Below, in pieces: positions 28,513 through 39,900 of a DNA stretch of 42,167 nt (the first letter of the stretch is position 1; each line of letters starts with the position of its first letter). The notes beneath the pieces were generated by a model that had not been told where the DNA came from, ran no database searches, and saw only the letters and a list, made by a program, of their open reading frames with translations. The translations under genes were made by a program, and so were the position numbers. The stretch is taken from positions 1-42,167 of the forward strand of contig JAJEDD010000043.1 of NCBI GenBank assembly GCA_022821685.1. The letters run 5' to 3'. The stretch comes from Acidimicrobiia bacterium. Lineage in GTDB: Bacteria; Actinomycetota; Acidimicrobiia; Acidimicrobiales; Aldehydirespiratoraceae.

Positions 28513-28584
28513 GGGCCGCGGTGCTGACACTGCCCAAGGGTAGGCTCGCGGGCCGTCCCCAGACTCCAGCAGAGGAGCAGTCTC

Positions 28585-30693
<2,109 letters not shown>

Positions 30694-30703
30694 TTCAGAG
30701 CAT

Positions 30704-30848
30704 GCGCGGGTAGGCAAGAACGTGTCGCATCGCAGCGGTGTCATTCCCGCTCTTGTTCGCTGCGCTCACGGGTCGCCCAACCCCCAGCGTCACAGCCCAC
30801 GGACGCGCCCGTATGGGCCGGGTTCGCTCACCTACTCGCTCAGCCTCT
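30704..30848 (-). repeat. Interspersed 145-bp repeat, full but more diverged copy
   Basis: Minus-strand copy between hppA and menB, from AGAGGCTGAGCGAGTAGG to GCCTACCCGCGC. The loop region differs from the other copies (ACGCTGGGGGTTGGGCGAC), but the length, the terminal inverted repeats (GCGAGTAGGTGAG with TTGCCTACCCGC) and the open frame are kept. Confidence 0.88.
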
Positions 30849-30870
30849 AGGGCCAACTCGGGAGCGGACG

Positions 30871-31773
30871 GTGGTATCAGAGTTGTTCGATCCGGCGGCG
30901 TGGGAGGCCGTGGACGGCTTCGACGGTCTGACCGACGTCACCTACCACCGGGCGGTCGATCAGGGCACCGTGCGGGTGGCCTTCGACCGCCCGGAGGTGC
31001 GCAACGCGTTCCGGCCCCACACCGTCGACGAGCTGTACCGCTGCCTCGACCATGCCCGGATGTGGAGCGATGTCGGCTGCGTGCTGATCACCGGCAACGG
31101 ACCGTCGCCCCGCGACGGCGGCTGGGCGTTCTGCTCGGGCGGCGATCAGCGCATCCGGGGCCGCGACGGCTACCGCTACGCCTCAGGCGAGACCGGCGAC
31201 ACCATCGACGCCGGGCGCTCGGGCCGGCTGCACATCCTGGAGGTGCAGCGCCTGATCCGCATGATGCCCAAGGTGGTGATGGCGGTGGTGCCGGGCTGGG
31301 CGGTGGGCGGCGGCCACAGCCTGCACGCGGTGGCCGACCTGACTTTGGCCAGCGCCGAGCACGGCCTGTTCAAACAGACCGACACCGACGTGGCCAGCTT
31401 CGACGGGGGTTTCGGCTCGGCCTACCTGGCCCGACTCGTCGGCCAGAAGAGGGCCCGCGAGATCTTCTTTCTGGGCCGCACCTACACGGCGCAGGAGGCG
31501 TTCGAGATGGGCATGGTCAACCAGGTGGTCCCCCACGCCGAGTTGGAGGCGGTCGCGCTGAGGTGGGCTCGCGAGATCAACGCCAAGAGCCCCACCGCCC
31601 AGCGAATGGTGAAGTTCGCCCTCAACCTGGTAGACGACGGCCTGATCGGCCAGCAGGTGTTCGCGGGCGAGGCCACCCGCCTGGCCTACATGACCGAAGA
31701 GGCAGCCGAAGGCCGCGATGCCTTCCTAAACAAGCGCCCCCCCGACTGGACCCCCTACCACTGGCACTACTGA
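30871..31773 (+). CDS. menB: 1,4-dihydroxy-2-naphthoyl-CoA synthase
   Basis: Crotonase-fold enzyme closing the naphthoquinone ring from o-succinylbenzoyl-CoA in menaquinone synthesis. The 300-aa protein shows FDRPEVRNAFRPHTVDEL, FCSGGDQRIRGRDGY (the MenB-specific oxyanion loop region), VPGWAVGGGHSLHAVADLT, TDTDVASFDGGFGSAYLAR and the C-terminal RDAFLNKRPPDW. Length fits the actinobacterial form. Start is GTG at 30871 with GGAG ten bases ahead. No other men genes are adjacent. The diverged repeat copy lies just upstream. Confidence 0.96.
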   Translation: MVSELFDPAAWEAVDGFDGLTDVTYHRAVDQGTVRVAFDRPEVRNAFRPHTVDELYRCLDHARMWSDVGCVLITGNGPSPRDGGWAFCSGGDQRIRGRDGYRYASGETGDTIDAGRSGRLHILEVQRLIRMMPKVVMAVVPGWAVGGGHSLHAVADLTLASAEHGLFKQTDTDVASFDGGFGSAYLARLVGQKRAREIFFLGRTYTAQEAFEMGMVNQVVPHAELEAVALRWAREINAKSPTAQRMVKFALNLVDDGLIGQQVFAGEATRLAYMTEEAAEGRDAFLNKRPPDWTPYHWHY

Positions 31774-31826
31774 CCCCAGCCGACCCGGTGCCTCCGAGCA
31801 AGAGGAACAGGAGATAACCTCGCCGC

Positions 31827-32066
31827 ATGGCTCTGGCCCCCGACACTGCCAAGGCATCGCCGCCACAAAACGGCAGCACTCCTACAGATGTGCTCGGCCC
31901 AGATGCTCTCGCCGACATCGACCGCAGGCAGGCGGAAGCCGAGGCCGCGGCACCCGGGCGCCTGAGCGACGAAGCGGCCTGGGAGAACGCTCTCGACGTT
32001 GATGACCTGCGCGAGCTCGCCGACCGGGCCCGCCGCGGCGAACACGTCTCGTTGCAGAAGACCTGA
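31827..32066 (+). CDS. Small acidic protein, possible antitoxin of a gene pair
   Basis: 79 aa, starting MALAPDTAKASPPQNG. The N-terminal third is Pro/Ala-rich and probably disordered; the rest is helical and acidic (DIDRRQAEAEAA, NALDVDDLRELADRARRGEH). A good AGGAG lies ahead of the ATG. The next gene starts four bases after the stop. Gene order, size and acidity fit an antitoxin-toxin cassette, but no known family is recognised. Confidence 0.6.
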   Translation: MALAPDTAKASPPQNGSTPTDVLGPDALADIDRRQAEAEAAAPGRLSDEAAWENALDVDDLRELADRARRGEHVSLQKT

Positions 32067-32069
32067 AGC

Positions 32070-32321
32070 GTGCCGTGGCGGGTGGCCGATCCGCTCCGCT
32101 GCTTCGACTCATGGGCGGACGGGAAGAGCGACCAGCAGCGACTGAGGCTGCTGGAGGGCCTCGCCGAATTGGCCGACCAGCCGCTAACCGAGTTGCCCGG
32201 CATCCGGTCGGCTGGCCGCTCCCCGATGAGCCGGTGGACGATCATCGAGTCCACCGTCGTGCATATCCACGTCTACGAGAGCAAGGGCTGGCTCGATCTC
32301 GTAGATCTACGCGACTTCTGA
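32070..32321 (+). CDS. Small protein, possible toxin of a gene pair
   Basis: 83 aa from a GTG start, MPWRVADPLRCFDSWADG to LDLVDLRDF. The first half is helical (RLRLLEGLAELADQPLTEL); the second half has beta strands (RWTIIESTVVHIHVYES, GWLDLVDLRDF). This helix-then-sheet order is similar in outline to small RelE/ParE-type toxins, but no diagnostic residues are recognised. Tightly coupled to the preceding small gene. It sits at the boundary between core genes (menB) and the defence-like region. Confidence 0.6.
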   Translation: MPWRVADPLRCFDSWADGKSDQQRLRLLEGLAELADQPLTELPGIRSAGRSPMSRWTIIESTVVHIHVYESKGWLDLVDLRDF

Positions 32322-32430
32322 CTTTGGGAACCAGCAGGCTGTGTGCCTTCAATGCGCTGCTTCAGCACAGCCAAGTTTGTGAAAGTCGAATTGGCGCGTC
32401 ATGTCTCGATCCCATGCCACACTGGCTCCC

Positions 32431-33543
32431 ATGCAAGTGTTCATCGCTTCGGTCGAGGGGGACTACCTCGACCGCCGAGAGGCGGCCGCGGCCGCTATTC
32501 GTTCGGTGGATGGCGAGGTTCTCCGGGCTGAAGACCTAGGCGCTCTGCCGAACACTCCCCAGCAGGCGTGCCTGGCGGCCGTGCGACAGAGCGATGCTGT
32601 AGTGCTGGTGATGGGTGCCATCTACGGCGCACAACAGTCCTCTGGACTATCAGCCACGCACGAGGAGTGGAAGGAGGCCGAGCGGGAAGGCAAGCCCGTC
32701 CTAGCCTTCATCGAGAAGGTGGGGGAAGGCCAGCGTGAGCCGCTCCAGATCGCATTCGTTCAGGATGTCGAGGACTGGACCGGTGGTCGTTTTCGCGAAA
32801 CGTTCTCGTCCACGATGGAGTTGCAGGAGAAGGTCACGAAGGCGCTACTGGGTCTGGCCGACAGCGCGTCGTCCGTCGATATTGACGACCTGCGCTCTCG
32901 GGCCGGGACGGCGCTCCCGACTCAGCGAAGCGGGTTCTCCGGACGAACGACTATCGCTGTTTCAGTTGCGTCCGGGCCGAGACGGCAGATACTCAGGCCA
33001 TCTGAGATTGAGGATCGTCAACTCGCCACAACGCTTCAGCAGGACGCGATGTTCGGTCCGAACGCACCCTTGGAGCGCCACTTCTCGACTGAGGCCGCAG
33101 TCGAGAACGGCGTCCTCCGCATCCAACAGAACCCAGCCTGGGTGGCCCTCGGAGAGGACGGCACGCTCGTGGTCGCACAGAGCGCGATACGCGATCACGA
33201 CAATCGGGTAGCTCTCCCGACGATAATCATTGAGGACCTGCAGGAGGCCATCGAACGAGCCCTACGCTTCGCGGCGAACACGCTCGACCAGATCGATCCG
33301 AGTCAGCGATTGACCTACGTGCTCGCGCTCGCCGTGGTCACGGACGCTGGGGGCAGGTCGTGGAGGACACGGGCAGAACACGCGCGGAGCCCCAACTCGG
33401 CATCCATTGGCGGCGATCCGTCAGGCGTCGTAGTTCCATCGGATCCTTCACCGGTTCGACGCGATGCCTTCTTGAGCGAATCGAGCCGCATCGCTCAGGA
33501 CTTGGCGGTTCTCCTGCGCAGGGAAGCCGAGTCCCGATTCTAG
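32431..33543 (+). CDS. DUF4062 (TIR-like) domain protein
   Basis: A 370-aa protein whose first ~95 residues are a DUF4062 domain: MQVFIASVEGDYLDRREAA, then PNTPQQACLAAVRQSDAVV, MGAIYGAQQSSGLSATHEEW and KPVLAFIEK. DUF4062 is a flavodoxin/TIR-like fold usually joined to varied effector or sensor domains. The rest (about 160-370) is mixed alpha/beta with no motif I recognise. The start at 32431 places the conserved strand at residue 2; an in-frame ATG at 32401 exists. The helicase gene starts 41 bases downstream, so it likely belongs to the same operon and may be a sensor or effector in the defence module. Confidence 0.8.
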   Translation: MQVFIASVEGDYLDRREAAAAAIRSVDGEVLRAEDLGALPNTPQQACLAAVRQSDAVVLVMGAIYGAQQSSGLSATHEEWKEAEREGKPVLAFIEKVGEGQREPLQIAFVQDVEDWTGGRFRETFSSTMELQEKVTKALLGLADSASSVDIDDLRSRAGTALPTQRSGFSGRTTIAVSVASGPRRQILRPSEIEDRQLATTLQQDAMFGPNAPLERHFSTEAAVENGVLRIQQNPAWVALGEDGTLVVAQSAIRDHDNRVALPTIIIEDLQEAIERALRFAANTLDQIDPSQRLTYVLALAVVTDAGGRSWRTRAEHARSPNSASIGGDPSGVVVPSDPSPVRRDAFLSESSRIAQDLAVLLRREAESRF

Positions 33544-33583
33544 TGATCGGGCAGATGCGGATCCGGGCGGAGGCTGTGACGGG

Positions 33584-36500
33584 ATGACGGCTGCCGCTCC
33601 TGTGATGCTGCCTGAGCACTCGCCAGACGTGGGCGAGTTGGTGCAGGTGCGATCGCGGCGATGGCTTGTGGAGGAGGTCGTGGGGTCGGACGCTCCAGGA
33701 GAGTCGGCGCTGGTTCGGCTTGCCTGTGTGGACGACGACAATCAAGGCCAAACGTTGGAGGTGCTCTGGCAGTACGAGCCCGACCGGTGGATCCTCAGCG
33801 ACGAGGGATGGGCCGACCTGGCATCCGAGGGGCTGGACGAGCCGCGCTTGTTCGCGGCCTACCTCCACACTCTGCGGTGGAACTGCACCACGGCCACCGA
33901 CTCGCGGCTGTTCCAGGCGCCGTTCCGGGCGGGGATCACCATCGACGCATACCAGATGGAGCCGCTGCGAAAAGCGCTGACCCTGCCGCGGGTGAATCTG
34001 CTCATCGCCGACGACACCGGTTTGGGCAAGACCATCGAGGCCGGCCTGATCGCCCGCGAACTGCTGTTGCGCCGCAAGGCCAAGGCCATCGTGGTGGCTG
34101 CGCCGCCGTCGATGCTGGAGCAGTGGCGGAGCGAGATGGAGGAGCGCTTCGGCCTCTTGTTCGAGATCCTCGACCGCGCCTACGTATCGCGGATGCGCCG
34201 CGAGCGGGGCTTCGGAGTCAACCCTTGGCGCACCCACAGCCGGTTCCTGGTGTCTCACAACCTGCTGATCGACCCGGCGTACACCGACCCGATGCGGGAG
34301 TGGCTCGGTGAGGCGCGGGCCGGGAGCCTGCTGATCCTCGACGAGGCGCACCATGCGGCGCCGTCATCGGGGGGCCGCTATGGAATCGAGACCAAGATCA
34401 CGAGGGCCGTGCGCGACCTGGCCCACCGCTTCGAGCATCGGCTGTTCCTATCAGCCACCCCCCACAACGGCCACTCCAACAGCTTCTCCACTCTGCTCGA
34501 GCTGCTCGACCCGTACCGGTTCACCCGCGGCGTGAAGGTGCGGCCCAAGACCGACCTCGAGCCGGTGATGGTGCGGCGCATCAAGGAGGACCTGCGCGAG
34601 ATCCAGGGCGGCTTCCCCAAACGCAACGTGGTGCCGATCGAGATCGCCTGTCTGCCCGACGACGCCCCGGAACTGGTCCTGTCGAGGCTGCTCGACGAAT
34701 ACCGCACGGCGCGCGAGCAGCGCTACGCGTCGGAGTCGGGCCGGGTGCGCTTCGCGGCCGGGCTGATGGTCGTCGGCCTGCAGCAGCGTTTGCTCTCCTC
34801 GATCGAGGCCTTCGCTCGCAGCCTCAAGGTCCACCGCAAGACCGTTCAGCGCCACTGGGACAAAGCCCATGGAGTCACCCGTGATCAGCCGTCCGGTTCA
34901 CACAACATGGACGTGAGGGACACCACCGACGATCGGACACCCGGCTTCCTTCGACCTCCGGACGCCGACGACGAGCGCAGTGACTGGACCGCGGACGAGA
35001 TCGAGGCCGAAGAGGAGGCCCAGATCTCGTTGATCGACGCCGCGTCCGCCCCGGTCGCCGATCCCGAGGCGGTGGCCTGGGCCAACGAGCAGCGACTCCT
35101 CGACCAGATGCAGAAGATCGCGGAGGACACGCGGCACCTGCCCGACGCCAAGACCCTCTGGCTCATCAACTGGATCCGCGAGAACCAGTGCCCGGACCTG
35201 CCCGCCTTCAGCCGGCCTGGATTCGGGCCCCCGCCCGAGTGGACGGATCGGCGAGTCCTGATCTTCACCGAGAACCGCGAGGGCACTAAGCGCTACCTCA
35301 AGTCGATCCTCGAGCAGGCCATCGAGAGCAGCCACCGGGCCGACGAACGCATCGAGATCATCGACGGGCTCACTGGCCGGGCCCGTCGCCGCGAGGTGCA
35401 GCGCCGCTTCAACGCCGATCCCGCCATTGAGCCGCTGCGCATCCTGATCGCCACCGACGCCGCCCGGGAGGGCCTGAACCTGCAGGCCCACTGCTCGGAC
35501 CTGTTCCATTTCGATCTGCCTTGGAACCCGGGCCGCATCGAGCAGCGCAACGGCCGGATCGACCGCAAGCTCCAACCCGCTGCCGTCGTCAACTGCCACT
35601 ACTTCGTGCTACCCCAGCGGGTCGAGGACCGGGTGTTGGAGGTGCTGGTCACCAAGACCGAGACGATCAAGCGCGAGCTGGGCAGCCTCTCGCAGGTCAT
35701 CGACGATTCGGTGGAGCGGAGGATGCTGTCAGCGGGAATTCGCCACCGCGACGCCGAAGCGCTCCGTGGCGAGATCGAGGCAGAGTCGCTGGAGGACAGC
35801 CGGAGGCGAACTACCGAGGAGGAGCTCGAACAGGCCCGTGACCGTTCCCAGGAGTTGAGGGGCCAGATCGAGAGGTGCCAGGACCTTCTGGAGAGGTCCC
35901 AGCGCTGGGCAGGGTTCTCACCTGGACCATTCCGCGATGCCATCGACTGCTCACTGAGCCTTCTGGGCGCTCCGCCGCTGGTGGAGGAAACCGACGACGA
36001 GGGCCGCAGGGTATGGACGTTCCCGCCGCTGGAGCAGCGCGCCGCCACCGATCCGAGCTGGACATCAACGCTGGACTCGCTCAGGGCGCCGCGCAAGCTC
36101 GACCAGAAGGTGCCCGAGTGGCGCCGCGACGCCCCGATCCGCCCCGTCGTGTTCGAGGACGCGGGACGCCTCGACGAAGAGACGGTGCACCTGCATTTGG
36201 AGCAGCGGGTGGCCCAACGTCTGCTTTCACGCTTCAGGGCGCAGGGCTTCATCCATCACGACCTGTCGCGGGCCTGTCTCGCCCAGTCGAGGGACGCGAT
36301 CCCCCGGGTGATCCTGCTGGGGCGCCTGTCTCTCTACGGCCGGGGCGCCGAGCGGCTCCACGAGGAGATCGTGCCGGTGGCCGCCCGCTGGCGCGACCCC
36401 GCGAGCCGCGACGGACCGCTGCGGGCCTACGCCCGGGACGCGGAGACACGGACGATGGACTTGCTGGAGGACTCGCTCAACGACCACGGGCGTGCCCCCA

Positions 36501-36928
36501 GCGAGGTCATCCAGCGCCGCCTGATGGATGCAGCTGTGAGAGACATCGAGGACCTGCGTCCGCAGCTCGAGCCGAGAGCCGCCGAACACGCCGAAGCCGC
36601 GAGGCGCAGCCTCACCCAGCGCGGCGAGCGGGAGGAACGTGCGCTGCGCGAGACCCTGGAGAGGCACCGCGACCAAGTCGAGGCGGAACTCGCCCGCCAC
36701 CAGCGCGACTACACGCAGCTCCTGTTGGACTTCCAGGGCCAGGACGCCCATCAGCTTCAAGAGGACACGCGCCAGCTCGATGCCAACATGCGGCACTGGC
36801 GCACGCGGCTTGAGCAGTTCGAGCAGGACTTGGAGCGGGAGCCAGCCCGTGTGCGGGAGTTCTACGAGGTGAAGGTGCAGCGAGTCGAGCCGGTCGGTCT
36901 CGTCTACCTGTGGCCGGCGACGAACTGA
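33584..36928 (+). CDS. DrmD-like SNF2-family helicase
   Basis: 1114 aa. An N-terminal domain (PDVGELVQVRSRRWLVEEVV) precedes the helicase core. RFQAPF-like SRLFQAPFRAGITIDAYQ leads into Walker A DTGLGKT (144-150), DEAH at 253-256, SATPHNGHSNSFS, then helicase-C motifs ATDAAREGLNLQ (from 623) and EQRNGRIDR (653-661). The last ~160 residues are strongly coiled-coil (Arg/Glu/Gln-rich). This order and the PHNG and FHFDLPWNPGRIEQ strings match the SNF2 helicase DrmD of class 1 DISARM anti-phage systems. The TGA shares one base with the ATG of the methyltransferase gene (TGATG), so the two are coupled. Confidence 0.88.
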   Translation: MTAAAPVMLPEHSPDVGELVQVRSRRWLVEEVVGSDAPGESALVRLACVDDDNQGQTLEVLWQYEPDRWILSDEGWADLASEGLDEPRLFAAYLHTLRWNCTTATDSRLFQAPFRAGITIDAYQMEPLRKALTLPRVNLLIADDTGLGKTIEAGLIARELLLRRKAKAIVVAAPPSMLEQWRSEMEERFGLLFEILDRAYVSRMRRERGFGVNPWRTHSRFLVSHNLLIDPAYTDPMREWLGEARAGSLLILDEAHHAAPSSGGRYGIETKITRAVRDLAHRFEHRLFLSATPHNGHSNSFSTLLELLDPYRFTRGVKVRPKTDLEPVMVRRIKEDLREIQGGFPKRNVVPIEIACLPDDAPELVLSRLLDEYRTAREQRYASESGRVRFAAGLMVVGLQQRLLSSIEAFARSLKVHRKTVQRHWDKAHGVTRDQPSGSHNMDVRDTTDDRTPGFLRPPDADDERSDWTADEIEAEEEAQISLIDAASAPVADPEAVAWANEQRLLDQMQKIAEDTRHLPDAKTLWLINWIRENQCPDLPAFSRPGFGPPPEWTDRRVLIFTENREGTKRYLKSILEQAIESSHRADERIEIIDGLTGRARRREVQRRFNADPAIEPLRILIATDAAREGLNLQAHCSDLFHFDLPWNPGRIEQRNGRIDRKLQPAAVVNCHYFVLPQRVEDRVLEVLVTKTETIKRELGSLSQVIDDSVERRMLSAGIRHRDAEALRGEIEAESLEDSRRRTTEEELEQARDRSQELRGQIERCQDLLERSQRWAGFSPGPFRDAIDCSLSLLGAPPLVEETDDEGRRVWTFPPLEQRAATDPSWTSTLDSLRAPRKLDQKVPEWRRDAPIRPVVFEDAGRLDEETVHLHLEQRVAQRLLSRFRAQGFIHHDLSRACLAQSRDAIPRVILLGRLSLYGRGAERLHEEIVPVAARWRDPASRDGPLRAYARDAETRTMDLLEDSLNDHGRAPSEVIQRRLMDAAVRDIEDLRPQLEPRAAEHAEAARRSLTQRGEREERALRETLERHRDQVEAELARHQRDYTQLLLDFQGQDAHQLQEDTRQLDANMRHWRTRLEQFEQDLEREPARVREFYEVKVQRVEPVGLVYLWPATN

Positions 36929-39900
36929 TGGCGAGACTCGACCCGCACGTCGCGGCCCACCTGGAGTGGATCGGGTTCGTTCGACCCACTGGCCTGGTGG
37001 TGTCGGCGCCTGCGCTGGTGCGGGCTGGCGTGATCCTGAACCGCCGCGACGCGGAGGGCCAGCGACTGCTGCACGCCTGGGCCGAGGGCACCGATGAGCG
37101 AGATCCGACAGATCGGGCACCGGGACGGGCGGACTTCCGAGCGTTCGCGGAGACCGTGCTGGGCTGGGGCTTCTCGCCGAAGGGATACGCGGGCACTCCG
37201 GATGTTCCCGTCCCGACCGATCTGGAAGTCCGGCTGCCCGAGTCCGGTGGGGTGTTCCGGCCCGACTTCGCAGTCCGAACTGAGCCGCGGCAGGCCCCGC
37301 CATCTCCGTCGACACCCGCGACGAGCCCGGCGGCCGACTCCAGCGAAGCGGCTGCTGCGTCTCCGTATGGCGGCACGCCCGAGGCGACCAGCCCGGCCTT
37401 TCGGGCATCGGCGAGCGAACGCAAGGACGAGCCTTCGCCGTGGCAGCTGCTGGTCAGCGTCATTGATCCCGGTGAGGACTTCGACCGCAGCACTGCAGGT
37501 GGCTTGGAGCTGTCGGCGCACGGGCGCATGGAGAGGCTGCTGCGCCACACCAGCGTTCCGGCCGGACTGATCTTCAACGGCACGGCGCTGCGGCTTGTGT
37601 CGGCACCGACGGGTGAGAACTCGGGCTGGCTGGACTTCCATGTGGCCGACATGCTCCAGACCGCCGGCCGTCCGATCTGCTCGGCTATGCGGGAGTTGCT
37701 CGGACAGACCCGCCTGCTGTCCGCGCCGGCCGACAAGCGCCTGGCCGCGCTGCTGCACGACAGCCGCAAGTTCCAGAACGAGGTCAGCGAGCGCCTAGCG
37801 GAACAGGTGCTCCACGCCCTCTATGAGTTGCTGCGCGGCTTCCAGGCCGCCCACGATGCCTCCAGAGGCGAGTTGCTCGGCCGCCAGCTCGTCGACGATC
37901 CCGACGAGATCTACCGGGGCCTGCTCACCGTGGTGCTGCGCTTGGTGTTCCTGCTGTATGCCGAGGAGCGCGACATGCTGCCCCAGGACGAGGTCTTCCT
38001 GGGCGCGTATGCGGTGTCAGGCCTGTACGAGCGTCTGCGAGAGGACGCGGCCCTGCACCCCGACACAATGGACCAGCGCTACGGCGCCTATGCACAGCTG
38101 CTCGCGCTGTGGCGGATGGTCCACGACGGCGCTCGCGGTCCGCAGATGAGCCTGTCGCCCCGACACGGCGACCTGTTCCACCCCGACCGCTACCCGTTCC
38201 TAGAGGGCCGGGGCGGGGGGCACGGCGATGTCCGCCAGGTCGGCAAGCGCGTCGATCCGCCGCTGGTGTCCGACGGCACGATCCACCGTGTGCTGGAGAA
38301 GCTGATCGTGCTCGACGCCGAGCGGATCTCCTACCGGGCGCTGGATGTGGAGCACATCGGCTCCGTCTACGAGACGATGATAGGCTTCCGCCTGGAGACG
38401 GCCACGGGGCGCAGCATCGCCGTCAAGGCCGCCAAGAAGCACGGTGCCCCTGCCACCGTCAACATCGAGGAACTGCTGGCCGAGGACCTATCCAAGAGGG
38501 CCAAGTGGCTCCGAGACCGGACCGACCGCACGCTCACCCCAAAGGTCAGCAAGACCGTGCAGAAGGTCGATCCTCAGACCGGGGGAACCATTGACGATCT
38601 GCACGCCGCCCTCGACTCGGTAATCGACAAGAACGCCACGCCCGATCTCGTGCCGACGGGCGCGATGGTGCTGCAACCCAGCGAGGAGCGGCGACGCTCA
38701 GGCTCGCACTACACGCCCCGCGAGCTGACCGAGCCGATCGTTCGCATCGCGCTGGAGCCCATCTTCAACCGCCTTCGCGAGGAAGCCCAAGGGCCGCTCC
38801 AGCCCGAGCAGATCCTCGATCTCAAGGTGTGCGACCCGGCCATGGGCTCCGGTGCGTTCCTAGTCGAGGCCTGCCGCCAGCTCGCCGACGCTCTCATCGA
38901 ATCGTGGCGAGCCCATAACATCGTGCCGGAGATCCCGCCCGACGAGGACGTGACGATCTTCGCTCGCCGACTTGTTGCCCAGCGTTGCCTCTACGGCGTC
39001 GACCGCAATCCCAAGGCTGTCGACCTAGCCAAGTTGTCGCTCTGGCTGACCACGCTCGCCAAAGAGCACCCGCTCACGTTCCTCGATCACGCCCTGCGTC
39101 ACGGCGACTCCCTGGTGGGACTGTCAATCCCGCAGATCCAAGCCTTCCACTGGAAGGGCGACGCCCCGATCTTCGAGGAAGGCTTCGAGGCACTCAAGGG
39201 CCGTGACCACCTGGCTAGAGCTGCCGAACTGCGCCAACTCATCCGCGAGGCCGACGACACCGTGTCCGATGGGGAGCTGAGAGAGTTGTGGGACGAGACC
39301 CAGACTGAGATAGAGGAGGTGCGCCAGCTGGGCGATCTCGTGCTGCTCGCCTTCTTCGAGGGCGCCAAGGCGAACGAGCGCGAGAACCGCCGCAAGCAGC
39401 TCGCAGAATCCGTGCTCCGAGACGACAAAGCCCAGTCGCATTCCCGGCTAACAGAACTCCGCAACGCCGAGCAGCCACTCGTCCCCTTCCACTGGGAGAT
39501 CGAGTTTCCCGAAGTGTTTGACCGAGACAATCCCGGCTTCGACTCCATAGTCGGCAATCCACCGTTTGCAGGCAAGAACACGCTAGCCGCATCGAACATC
39601 GATCAATATCCGGATTGGCTCAAGCAGGCACATATCGAAAGCCACGGTGCCGCCGATCTCGCCGCTCACTTCTTCCGACGCGCATTCGCTCTCATTCGAT
39701 ACCGGGGAACATTCGGGCTGATTGCCACAAATACAATCGCCCAAGGCAACAGCGGTCTGCGCTGGATCTGCAAGAATGGAGGGCGCATCTACTGTGCTCG
39801 AAGGCGATTCAAGTGGCCCGGCCTCGCAGCGGTGGTCGTTAGCATCGTGCATGTCGCCAAGAGCGACATCACACTAGTCATGGAGCTGGACGGACAACCT

